The position numbers were made by a program, and so were the translations under genes. Shown one piece after another: positions 32,801-39,201 of a DNA stretch of 39,201 bases. The notes beneath the pieces were generated by a model that worked only from the letters and a program-made list of their open reading frames with translations, was not told where the DNA came from and did no database searches. The stretch covers positions 1 to 39,201 of the forward strand of contig JAIEOM010000004.1 in assembly GCA_019750455.1 (NCBI GenBank). The letters run 5' to 3'. Source of the stretch: Sphingomonadales bacterium (GTDB lineage: Bacteria > Pseudomonadota > Alphaproteobacteria > Sphingomonadales > Sphingomonadaceae). Numbering within the stretch: the stretch's first letter is position 1; each line of letters opens with the position of its first letter.

Positions 32801-33033
32801 TGCGCAGCCGCCTCCGCGGCTGCGTCCTCGGTGCTGTTCCTTCTCTGCGCTCCGGGCACCTACGGGCGGCCGTTCGGCCTTGCGGCCCTACGGGCCGGGC
32901 CAGCGCGACTCATCGGACATGCGATGATTTCGGTCGCGCCAGCGACCGCGAGCGCACGCGCGCGAGCCGCAGGCGCTCAAGCCCGCAGGGCTTGAAGCAG
33001 CGCCGAGGACGTGCCCGCGGAGGCGGGCACGCA
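32801..33033. repeat. 233-bp structured intergenic element with terminal inverted repeats
   Basis: The 36-base ends (32801-32836 and 32998-33033) are inverted repeats matching at 29 of 36 positions. Each end is also a perfect hairpin with 9-bp arms (32803-32824; 33010-33031). Six of the seven mismatches between the ends fall in these stems and are mutually compensating. The interior holds further hairpins, including CAAGCCC/GGGCTTG (32979-32995). No ORF is credible. It occupies most of the 429-bp gap between the hydrolase and the TonB gene. Confidence 0.65.
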
Positions 33034-33216
33034 AGCAAAATCAACCATTTCTCTACCAATACAGTTGCAAAAAATACAGTACTGAAAAACAACGCGAAAC
33101 TTCTTCGCCCCTAACAAAAGTCATAGTACTCTCACCAGCGAGCGGGGCCGGAGTGCCAAGCTTGCGAAAGGTGCTCCGGCCACCGCTCCCACGATGATGG
33201 AGAGAGGAGCCCCTGC
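33034..33216 (+). promoter_or_regulatory. AT-rich leader region of the TonB gene
   Basis: This stretch is much richer in A/T than its surroundings, especially 33035-33135. It contains a direct repeat AATACAGT at 33058 and 33073 (15-bp period) and a palindrome CAGTACTG (33077-33084). These could be an activator or iron-responsive operator and the promoter for the TonB gene, but no clean -35/-10 pair or Fur box is seen. AGAGGAG lies eight bases before the ATG at 33217. Confidence 0.4.
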
Positions 33217-33894
33217 ATGACTTATGCTTCTGCCAATCGACGTCCCAACCCCGCCGCACTTATCGGCGCGCTCGGCATTCCCGGTGCTTTCGGCGCGCTG
33301 CTGGTGGTCGGCCTTGCGGTGACAGTGGCAACCACGCCGCCCGAGCCGCGCCTCAAGAGCGAGCACATCGACGAGATTCCCCTGCCCCCGCCGCCCCCTC
33401 CGGTCGACAAGCCGCATGCCGATACCAAGTCGACCAATCCGACGACCGTTCCGACCACTCCGATCAACCCCGTCCCGCCGATCAATCCGCCGATCATCTT
33501 CGACGGGCCGGTCACCTTCCCGACCACGCCGGCAGGCACGGACGGGCCGATCGTGACCGGCACCCCCGGCACGGCGCCCAGCCCCGCCTCGCTCTACGAT
33601 CCGGTCGGCGCGCGGCCCAAGGGGGACCGTGGCCGGTGGGTGACCAATGAGGATTACCGCTCGCGCTGGATCATGGAGGACATGTCGGGCCGCGCCGCCT
33701 TCACGCTCGCGATCGATGCCCGCGGCAAGGTGACGGAGTGCACCATCACCCGATCGACCGGCCATGCCCCACTGGATGCGGCAACCTGCGACCTTGTCAG
33801 CAAGCGCGCGCGCTTCGATGCCGCGCGGGACGGCAATGGCAAGGCCGTGCCGGGGAGCTATTCCGGCTCGGTAACCTGGCAGATTCCCAAGTAA
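33217..33894 (+). CDS. TonB-family energy transducer
   Basis: This is a 225-residue protein. It has an N-terminal cytoplasmic tail and one transmembrane helix (about 17-39), a Pro/Thr-rich periplasmic linker (about 50-125, IPLPPPPPPVDKP and repeated PTTP/INP) and a C-terminal TonB domain (about 140-225) with GRAAFTLAIDARGKVTECTITRSTGH. It should couple the ExbB/ExbD proton motor to outer-membrane receptors. No exbB/exbD or receptor gene is adjacent. The linker is shorter than that of E. coli TonB. Confidence 0.92.
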   Translation: MTYASANRRPNPAALIGALGIPGAFGALLVVGLAVTVATTPPEPRLKSEHIDEIPLPPPPPPVDKPHADTKSTNPTTVPTTPINPVPPINPPIIFDGPVTFPTTPAGTDGPIVTGTPGTAPSPASLYDPVGARPKGDRGRWVTNEDYRSRWIMEDMSGRAAFTLAIDARGKVTECTITRSTGHAPLDAATCDLVSKRARFDAARDGNGKAVPGSYSGSVTWQIPK

Positions 33895-33901
33895 CCTGTT
33901 C

Positions 33902-33938
33902 CCGCCGGGGAAGGCTTCCCCCTAGCCTTCTCCGGCGG
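33902..33938. terminator. Bidirectional hairpin between convergent genes
   Basis: Fourteen-base arms (33902-33915 and 33925-33938) pair throughout with one mismatch position that becomes a G-U wobble, around a 9-nt loop. It lies between the convergent TonB and small membrane-protein genes, and the latter's stop codon is in the loop. There is no T-tract, so its strength as a terminator is uncertain. Confidence 0.5.
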
Positions 33939-34137
33939 CCTCTTGCAGCTGGTCGACAGGGGCCTGCCCACCGGTGGAGGGCACGGTCCAGATCAGCACG
34001 TTGATCACCGCGATCACCGCCAGCAGCACCATCAGCGCGGGGTTCTTTGCATCCCCGGTGCGGCGCCACAGGGCATAGGCCCCGGCGACCAGCGCAAGCG
34101 CGGCGAGCATCACGATCGAAAGCACGATATCGGTCAT
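33922..34137 (-). CDS. Small membrane protein of unknown function
   Basis: This is a 71-residue protein with two hydrophobic helices (about 4-23 and 34-52) separated by a short basic loop (WRRTGDAKNP), and an acidic cytoplasmic or periplasmic tail. AGAGG lies eight bases before the ATG at 34137, which supports this start over the longer reading. It is divergent from the DUF885 gene with 74 bp between. No family recognised. Confidence 0.65.
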   Translation of the reverse strand: MTDIVLSIVMLAALALVAGAYALWRRTGDAKNPALMVLLAVIAVINVLIWTVPSTGGQAPVDQLQEAAGEG

Positions 34138-34211
34138 GCCCGCGCCTCTAGCCTGCCCTGCCTGTGCGGTGCAATTGACTTGGCGCAGGTGCCCCGCCAA
34201 ACCTTCGCGCC

Positions 34212-36080
34212 ATGAGAGAGAGCACCACGACGAACGTCACCCGCCGCCAAACCCTGAAAACCATAAGCGCAGGGCTGGCAGGCACCACCGCCATCGCCCT
34301 GCTGCCGGCCTGCGCCTCGACGGGCGCCACCGCACCGGCCAGCGCCGGACGCTCGCTCGCCGGGCTCGATCCCGACGCGGCGCTTGACCGGGTCGCCTAT
34401 GCGATGCTGGCGCATGAACCGGGCCGCGCCACCGGGCTCGGGGTCGATGTGGGCGAATATGCCGCATGGCGATCGACCTTCGGCACGGGCGGCGAGGAAG
34501 GGCGCGCGGCCTATGCGGCAACGCTCAAGGAACTGGTCGCCGAGGTAAAGGCCTATCCCAAGGCGGGCCTCACCAGCGACCAGCAGATCGGCTTCGAAGT
34601 GGTCGAAACCGCCTTTACCAGCGCCTTGGAGGGCATGGCCCAGCCCTATGGCGATGTCGCCGTCGGCAGCTGGCGCAATGCGCCCTATGTCGTGATCCAG
34701 AATGTCGGCGGCTATATCGATCTGCCGCGCTTCTTCGGTTCGGGCCAGCCGCTCAAGACGGCGGAGGACATCGGCCCCTACATGAGCCGCCTTGCCGAGG
34801 TCCCCGCCCTGCTCGACGGGGAGCTTGACCGCATCCGCAAGGCCCGCGGGGACGGCCTCATGCCGCCCGCCTTCCTGCTCGACAAGGCGATCGGCCAGAT
34901 GGAAGCGAGCATCGCGGCGAGCAATGACAGCTATGCAGGCCCCCTGCTGGCGAGCGGGATTGCCGGCGCCGACAAGGCCGCCGAACAGGCGGTGCGCATC
35001 GCGGCGGGCGGCATCGTGCCCGCGCTCCAGCGCCAGCTGGCCGAACTCAGGGTCCAGCGCGCCGCCGCCAAGGACGCGGCAGGCATGTGGGCGCAGCCGG
35101 GGGGCGAGCAATATTACGACTGGGCGATCCGCGCCTCCACCACCACGCGCATGACCCCGGACGAAATCCACCAGCAGGGTCTCGACGAGCTGCGCACTCT
35201 CCACGGGCGCATGGACCCGATCCTGCGCGAGATCGGCTACACCAAGGGCTCTGTGGGAGAGCGCATGCGCGCGCTCAGCGCCGATCCGCGCTACCAGTTT
35301 GCCGAGGGCGATGCGGGCCGCAAGGAGATCTTCGCCTTCATCAACGACCGGCTCAAATGGATCAAGGCGCAGATGCCGCGTGCCTTCAACACGCTTGTCG
35401 ATCCGCCGCTGGAAGTGCGCCGCCTGCCGCTCACCGAAGAACCCGGCGCACCGGGTGCCTATGGCGGGGCGGGCAGCAAGGACGGCAGCATCCCGGGGCG
35501 TTTCTGGATCAACCTCAGAACCACCGATCTGCACCGCAAATATGATCTCGCTGACCTCACCTTCCACGAGAGCATTCCCGGCCACGTGTGGGAGGGTGAA
35601 TTCAGCAACCGCCTGCCGCTGATCCGTTCGATCCTCGCCTTCAACGCCTTCTCGGAAGGCTGGGCGCTCTATGCCGAACAGCTTGCGGACGAGCTGGGCG
35701 CCTATGATGAATTCAAGGTCGGGCGGCTGGGCTACCTCCAGTCGCTCGCCTTCCGCGCCTGTCGTCTGGTGGTGGACACCGGCATGCACCACAAGCGCTG
35801 GACGCGCGAACAGGGCCGGCAGTTCTTCGTCGAGGAGAACGGATCGAAGGTCGAGGAGGTCGCCTCGGAAGTCGATCGTTACTGCAGCTGGCCGGGTCAG
35901 GCCTGCGGCTACAAGATCGGCCACAGCGAAATCGTCCGCCAGCGCGCGCGGGCCGAGGCGGAGCTTGGCGGCAGGTACGACTTCAAGGCGTTCAACACCG
36001 CCGTGGTGCTGGGCGGCAATGCGCCACTTTCCGTCATGGCCAACACGGTGAGCCGCTATATCGCAAGCGCGAAGGGGTAG
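34212..36080 (+). CDS. Tat-exported DUF885 lipoprotein, probable metallopeptidase
   Basis: This is a 622-residue DUF885 family protein. The N-terminus has a twin-arginine motif TRRQTLK (10-16), a hydrophobic stretch and a lipobox-like LLPAC (Cys34), so export by Tat and lipidation are likely. The C-terminal half contains the conserved HESIPGH (452-458) with an H-E-x-x-x-x-H arrangement and a nearby EGWALYAEQLADELG segment, which fit a gluzincin-like peptidase. Substrate unknown; some homologues are annotated as dipeptidyl peptidases without proof. It is a single gene followed by the FAD oxidoreductase after 74 bp. Confidence 0.88.
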   Translation: MRESTTTNVTRRQTLKTISAGLAGTTAIALLPACASTGATAPASAGRSLAGLDPDAALDRVAYAMLAHEPGRATGLGVDVGEYAAWRSTFGTGGEEGRAAYAATLKELVAEVKAYPKAGLTSDQQIGFEVVETAFTSALEGMAQPYGDVAVGSWRNAPYVVIQNVGGYIDLPRFFGSGQPLKTAEDIGPYMSRLAEVPALLDGELDRIRKARGDGLMPPAFLLDKAIGQMEASIAASNDSYAGPLLASGIAGADKAAEQAVRIAAGGIVPALQRQLAELRVQRAAAKDAAGMWAQPGGEQYYDWAIRASTTTRMTPDEIHQQGLDELRTLHGRMDPILREIGYTKGSVGERMRALSADPRYQFAEGDAGRKEIFAFINDRLKWIKAQMPRAFNTLVDPPLEVRRLPLTEEPGAPGAYGGAGSKDGSIPGRFWINLRTTDLHRKYDLADLTFHESIPGHVWEGEFSNRLPLIRSILAFNAFSEGWALYAEQLADELGAYDEFKVGRLGYLQSLAFRACRLVVDTGMHHKRWTREQGRQFFVEENGSKVEEVASEVDRYCSWPGQACGYKIGHSEIVRQRARAEAELGGRYDFKAFNTAVVLGGNAPLSVMANTVSRYIASAKG

Positions 36081-36154
36081 CGGCACGGGCCTACCCCCTT
36101 CCCATTCTGCTCCCCTGACCCCATGTTGCAACCCGCGCATGGCAGGAAGGCGGA

Positions 36155-37780
36155 ATGGAAACACTCGGACAAGACCTTGAAACCATGCGCCGCGTGCCGT
36201 TGGCACCGGAGCATGTCGATGCGATCTGCGCCATCGGCGGGGAGAAGGTCTATCCCGCCGGCAGCATCGTCATGGACATCGGCGAGGCGATGGACCGCTT
36301 CGTCTATGTGCTCGAAGGCGAGGTCGAGGTGGTCAACCCCTACACCGGCGAGCGCATGTTCGAACACGCGCTCGGCCCGACGCAATTTCTCGGCGAGATC
36401 GGCTTTCTGAGCGGGTCGACCAATTACCTGAAGATGCGCGCCGCGCGCGATACCCGCGTGATCGAAGCTCCGCGCAAAGGCGTGCTCGATCTGATGAGCC
36501 GCATTCCCGAACTGTCCGACCACCTCATCACGGTCTTTGCCGCGCGCCGCCGCAAGCAGTTCGAAATCAGCAATGCAGCCGTCAAGGTGATCGGCGCGGA
36601 CCGCGATGCGAAGGTGCAGGCGGTGGAACGCTTCCTGTCGCGCAACCGCATCCCCTTCCAGAGCTTCGACATGGACGCGACCGACCGCGAGACGGTGCAG
36701 GTGTGTTCGCTGATCGGCCACGAACCGGCGGTGATCCTGGGCGTGGACAAGCGGCTGGAAGACCCGACCCCGCGCAAGGTGGCGCAATATCTCGGGCTCG
36801 ATCTCGATATCTGTTCGCAGCGGACCTACGACCTCGTCATCGTCGGCGGCGGCCCCGCAGGCGTGGCGGCAGCGGTCTATGCCGGGTCCGAAGGAATCGG
36901 GGCGCTGGTGATCGAGGATACCGCCGTGGGCGGGCAGGCCGGCACGTCGAGCCGGATCGAGAATTACATGGGCTTTCCCACGGGCATCAGCGGCACCGAC
37001 CTGACATGGCGCGGGCAGGTGCAGGCGATGAAGTTCGGCACGCGCTTCGTCATGCCGCGCCGGGTGGAAGCGATGAGCCGCCGCGAAGACGGGGCCTGGT
37101 GCCTGACGCTGGATGACGGAGACGAATTGTGCGCCCGCGCGGTGCTGGTAGCAACCGGGGTGCAATATCGCCGCCTACCGCTGGAAAACCTCGAAGCGCT
37201 GGAAGGCGCGGGCATTTTCTACTCCGCGACCGAAATGGAGGCGCGCTTCTGCGCCCGGACCGAGGCCGTGGTGATCGGCGGCGGCAATTCGGCGGGGCAG
37301 GCGGCAATGTTTCTGTCCCGCGCGGCGGCGCATGTACATCTGGTGGTGCGATCGGGCAATCTGGCCGCCTCGATGTCGAGCTATCTGATCGAGCGGTTGC
37401 AGGCCGACCCGCGCGTCACCATCCACTACCATTCCGAAGTCACCGCCCTTCACGGCGAGGACTGGCTTGAAGGGCTGACTCTCAAGACCAAGGACACCGA
37501 GCGCCGGATCGATACCCGCGCCCTGTTCATCATGATCGGCGCCGCGCCCAACACCGGCTGGCTTTCCGGCCATGCCGAGGTCGATCCGAAGGGCTTCGTC
37601 CTGACCGGCGCGGCAGCCGGGCAGGCCGATGATTACGCCACCACCGCGCCCGGCATCTTCGCCGTGGGCGATGTGCGGGCCGGATCGGTCAAGCGCGTGG
37701 CGAGCGCGGTGGGCGAAGGATCGGTGGTGGTCAGCCGGATCTGGCAATATCTTGAGGATACGCGGCCCGACGCAGCCTGA
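36155..37780 (+). CDS. cNMP-binding/thioredoxin-reductase-like fusion lacking the CxxC
   Basis: This is a 541-residue fusion. Residues 1-130 form a cyclic-nucleotide-binding domain (PAGSIVMDIGEAMDRFVYVLEGEVEV, FLGEIGFLSG). Residues about 140-225 form a thioredoxin-like linker domain without a redox cysteine pair. From about 228 a pyridine nucleotide-disulfide oxidoreductase follows, with FAD motif GGGPAG, VGGQAGTSSRIENYMGFP, NADPH motif GGGNSAG (about 372) and the C-terminal GIFAVGDVR. The position of the thioredoxin-reductase CATC reads ATEMEA, so disulfide exchange is unlikely; it may be a regulated NADPH:acceptor reductase. A cNMP or related ligand may gate it. Confidence 0.88.
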   Translation: METLGQDLETMRRVPLAPEHVDAICAIGGEKVYPAGSIVMDIGEAMDRFVYVLEGEVEVVNPYTGERMFEHALGPTQFLGEIGFLSGSTNYLKMRAARDTRVIEAPRKGVLDLMSRIPELSDHLITVFAARRRKQFEISNAAVKVIGADRDAKVQAVERFLSRNRIPFQSFDMDATDRETVQVCSLIGHEPAVILGVDKRLEDPTPRKVAQYLGLDLDICSQRTYDLVIVGGGPAGVAAAVYAGSEGIGALVIEDTAVGGQAGTSSRIENYMGFPTGISGTDLTWRGQVQAMKFGTRFVMPRRVEAMSRREDGAWCLTLDDGDELCARAVLVATGVQYRRLPLENLEALEGAGIFYSATEMEARFCARTEAVVIGGGNSAGQAAMFLSRAAAHVHLVVRSGNLAASMSSYLIERLQADPRVTIHYHSEVTALHGEDWLEGLTLKTKDTERRIDTRALFIMIGAAPNTGWLSGHAEVDPKGFVLTGAAAGQADDYATTAPGIFAVGDVRAGSVKRVASAVGEGSVVVSRIWQYLEDTRPDAA

Positions 37781-37887
37781 ACGGCCCCGCAATAATTCGT
37801 CGCAAGCCACTGGCATTGCGACAGATTGACGATATGCTTCCCCCGTCGTCCGGCAATCGCAGTGTTGGCGACAGGGGGACGCACGCC

Positions 37888-39129
37888 ATGATTTCCGCAG
37901 TTTTCCGCAGCCTCGCCGCCCTGCTGGCCCTGCTCGCCGCCGCGCCCGCATGGGCCGAATGGTACGAGGCATCGAGCGACCACTTCGCCATCTACGCCGA
38001 TGACAAGGAAGCCGACCTCCGCAAGTTCGCCGAGAATCTCGAACGCTACCACAGCGCGATGGCTTTCCTGACCGGGCAGACAGTCGAAAAGCCGAGCCCC
38101 TCGAACCGCGTGACCATCTTCGTCGTCGGCGACCAGCGCGACATGCGCGCGCTGACCGGTGGCAACCGCTATGTCGGCGGGTTCTATATCCCTCGCGCAG
38201 GGGGCAGCCGTGCCTTTGTGCAGGATATCCGCAACACCAAGGGCTATCCCCATTTCTCCACTATCGTGATGCTGCACGAATATGCGCACCACTTCCTGAT
38301 CTCGTCCTCGCGCTTCCCTATGCCGCGCTGGTGGAACGAAGGCGCGGCGGAGTTTTTTGCGGCGGCGACTTTCAAGGATGATGGAAGCCTGCTGATCGGG
38401 CGCGCCGCACAGCATCGCGGGGCGGAATTGGCCTATGCCGATCCGGTCCACGTGCGCGAGCTGCTCGATCCGGCGCTCTACGAAAAGGAACGCAGCAAGG
38501 GCTATGACGCCTTTTATGGCAAGAGCTGGCTGCTCTACCATTACCTGATCTTCTCGAAGGAGCGCGCCGGGCAGCTGACCCAGTACGAACGCGACCTGTT
38601 CAGCGGCATGGCACCGCTTGCTGCGGGCGAGGCCGCCTTCGGCGATCTCGACACGCTGGAGCGGGATCTGGGCAATTACCTGCGCGGCGGGCGGTTCATG
38701 ATGCTGCCGCTTCCCGCGGCCAAGCTTAGCACCGGCAGCCCTGTCACGCTGCGCAAGCTACCGGCGGGCGAGGCGGCCATGATGCCTGTCGTGATCCGTT
38801 CGCAGCGCGGGGTTAACGATGCGCAAGCAGCCGAGTTGCTGGCCGAGGCGCGCGCGATTGCCGCGAAGTATCCGGACGATCCGGGCGTGCTCGCTGCGCT
38901 GGCCGAGGCGGAATATGACGCGGGCAACGATGCCGAAGCGATCGCGGCGGCCGACAAGGCCATCACGGCCGATCCGTCACGCACCAATGCCTATGTCCAG
39001 AAAGGCTATGCCCTGTTCCGGCAGGCAGCCGATGCCGATGACCGCAAGACCGCCTTTGCCGCGGCGATGAAGCCGTTCGAGGCGCTCAACGCGCTGGAGA
39101 ACGATCACCCCCTGCCGCTGATCTACTAG
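37888..39129 (+). pseudogene. Peptidase-MA/TPR protein, probably truncated by an IS element
   Basis: The 413 remaining residues begin with a signal peptide (SLAALLALLAAAPAWAE), then a gluzincin-like domain with HEYAHH (HExxH, 130-135) and WWNEGAAEFF (Glu at about 155), then TPR-like helices from about 320 (LLAEARAIAAKYPDDPGVLAALAEAEY). The frame stops abruptly after PLPLIY at a TAG that coincides with the start of foreign sequence. From memory, homologues continue with another Tyr and more TPRs, so about a hundred residues seem missing. AGGGGGAC precedes the ATG at 37888. The remaining N-terminal part could still be made and secreted. Confidence 0.75.
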
Positions 39130-39201
39130 AGTCTGTCCTGTTTAGATTGAGGCATAGCCGCTGTTTCTGAGGTAGTTGGCGCATTCGTGTGGCGGGAAGG
39201 C
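39129..39201 (-). mobile_element. IS630-family insertion sequence, right-window fragment
   Basis: From 39129 the base composition drops and the sequence begins GAGTCTGTCCTG, an IS-like terminal repeat preceded by TA (39127-39128), the dinucleotide that IS630 elements duplicate. On the minus strand it encodes the end of a transposase. The other end is outside the window. Confidence 0.7.
39142..39201 (-). CDS. IS630-type transposase, C-terminal 19 residues (partial)
   Basis: The minus-strand reading AFPPHECANYLRNSGYASI followed by TAA matches the typical end of IS630-family transposases, where an ECxNYxxNxGY motif closes the protein. Only the last 19 codons are in the window. Assignment rests on this short motif plus the flanking TA and terminal repeat. 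Confidence 0.65.
   Translation of the reverse strand, partial: AFPPHECANYLRNSGYASI

Noticed and set aside
32788-33114. Short open frames through the intergenic element
   Set aside because: Their translations (for example FGLAALRAGP) are typical of palindromic GC-rich repeats and have no start signals.
34134-36206. 690-codon open frame on the minus strand
   Set aside because: It mirrors the DUF885 gene, has no recognisable fold and no ribosome-binding site.

Overview
The window is GC-rich chromosomal DNA from an alphaproteobacterium, most likely a member of the Erythrobacteraceae (Sphingomonadales). The pointers are the split proton-translocating transhydrogenase (pntAA/pntAB/pntB), a CcrM-type GANTC methyltransferase, a Tad-type CpaF, entericidin-like lipoproteins, a DUF1285-NUDIX-cca operon and the TonB style. 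It looks like host core chromosome; the only clear mobile DNA is the edge of an insertion sequence at the far right. Two perfect 16-bp parS sites (17904 and 30076) and a perfect DnaA box next to ccrM suggest a position in the origin-proximal, ParB-bound part of the chromosome.

Layout. 1-4.4 kb: the end of cpaF, an inverted-repeat element, a small membrane protein, an EamA transporter, two tandem entericidin-like lipoproteins, then (minus strand) an acyl-CoA ligase overlapping a DUF938 methyltransferase. 4.4-7.8 kb (minus): an ABA4-like membrane protein, an NAD(P)-binding protein and dGTPase in an overlapping operon, then a racemase-fold protein with an altered catalytic site. 7.9-11.1 kb (minus): three overlapping genes for an exported parallel beta-helix protein, a diheme cytochrome c and an alpha/beta hydrolase. 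11.2-15.3 kb (minus): the transhydrogenase operon, opening with a tiny COX subunit IV-like gene and carrying a PH-domain gene and a secreted-protein gene between the two alpha subunits.

15.6-25.1 kb: a response regulator of NtrC architecture with a degenerate sigma54 loop, an SDR, parS site 1, then folP, ccrM and rnhB (minus). The ccrM leader holds six GANTC sites and a DnaA box. Divergent from rnhB runs an operon for a PQQ-type sugar dehydrogenase, a GNAT acetyltransferase, a DUF1285 protein, a NUDIX CoA pyrophosphatase and the CCA-adding enzyme. 25.4-29.4 kb: a secreted PRC-barrel-like protein with a terminator, parC (minus), a DJ-1/PfpI protein and a DUF202 protein.

29.4-39.2 kb: two tandem cysteine desulfurases and a [2Fe-2S] ferredoxin (minus; parS site 2 lies inside the first desulfurase), a divergent alpha/beta hydrolase, a long structured intergenic repeat, a TonB protein, a small membrane protein, a Tat-exported DUF885 protein, a cNMP-binding/thioredoxin-reductase-like fusion, and a peptidase-MA/TPR protein that appears to be cut short by an IS630-type element at the right edge.

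No tRNA, rRNA or CRISPR array was seen. I found no obvious defence island or biosynthetic cluster. The points most worth following are regulatory or architectural: the ccrM leader, the parS pair, the covarying intergenic repeat, and several enzymes with altered catalytic motifs.
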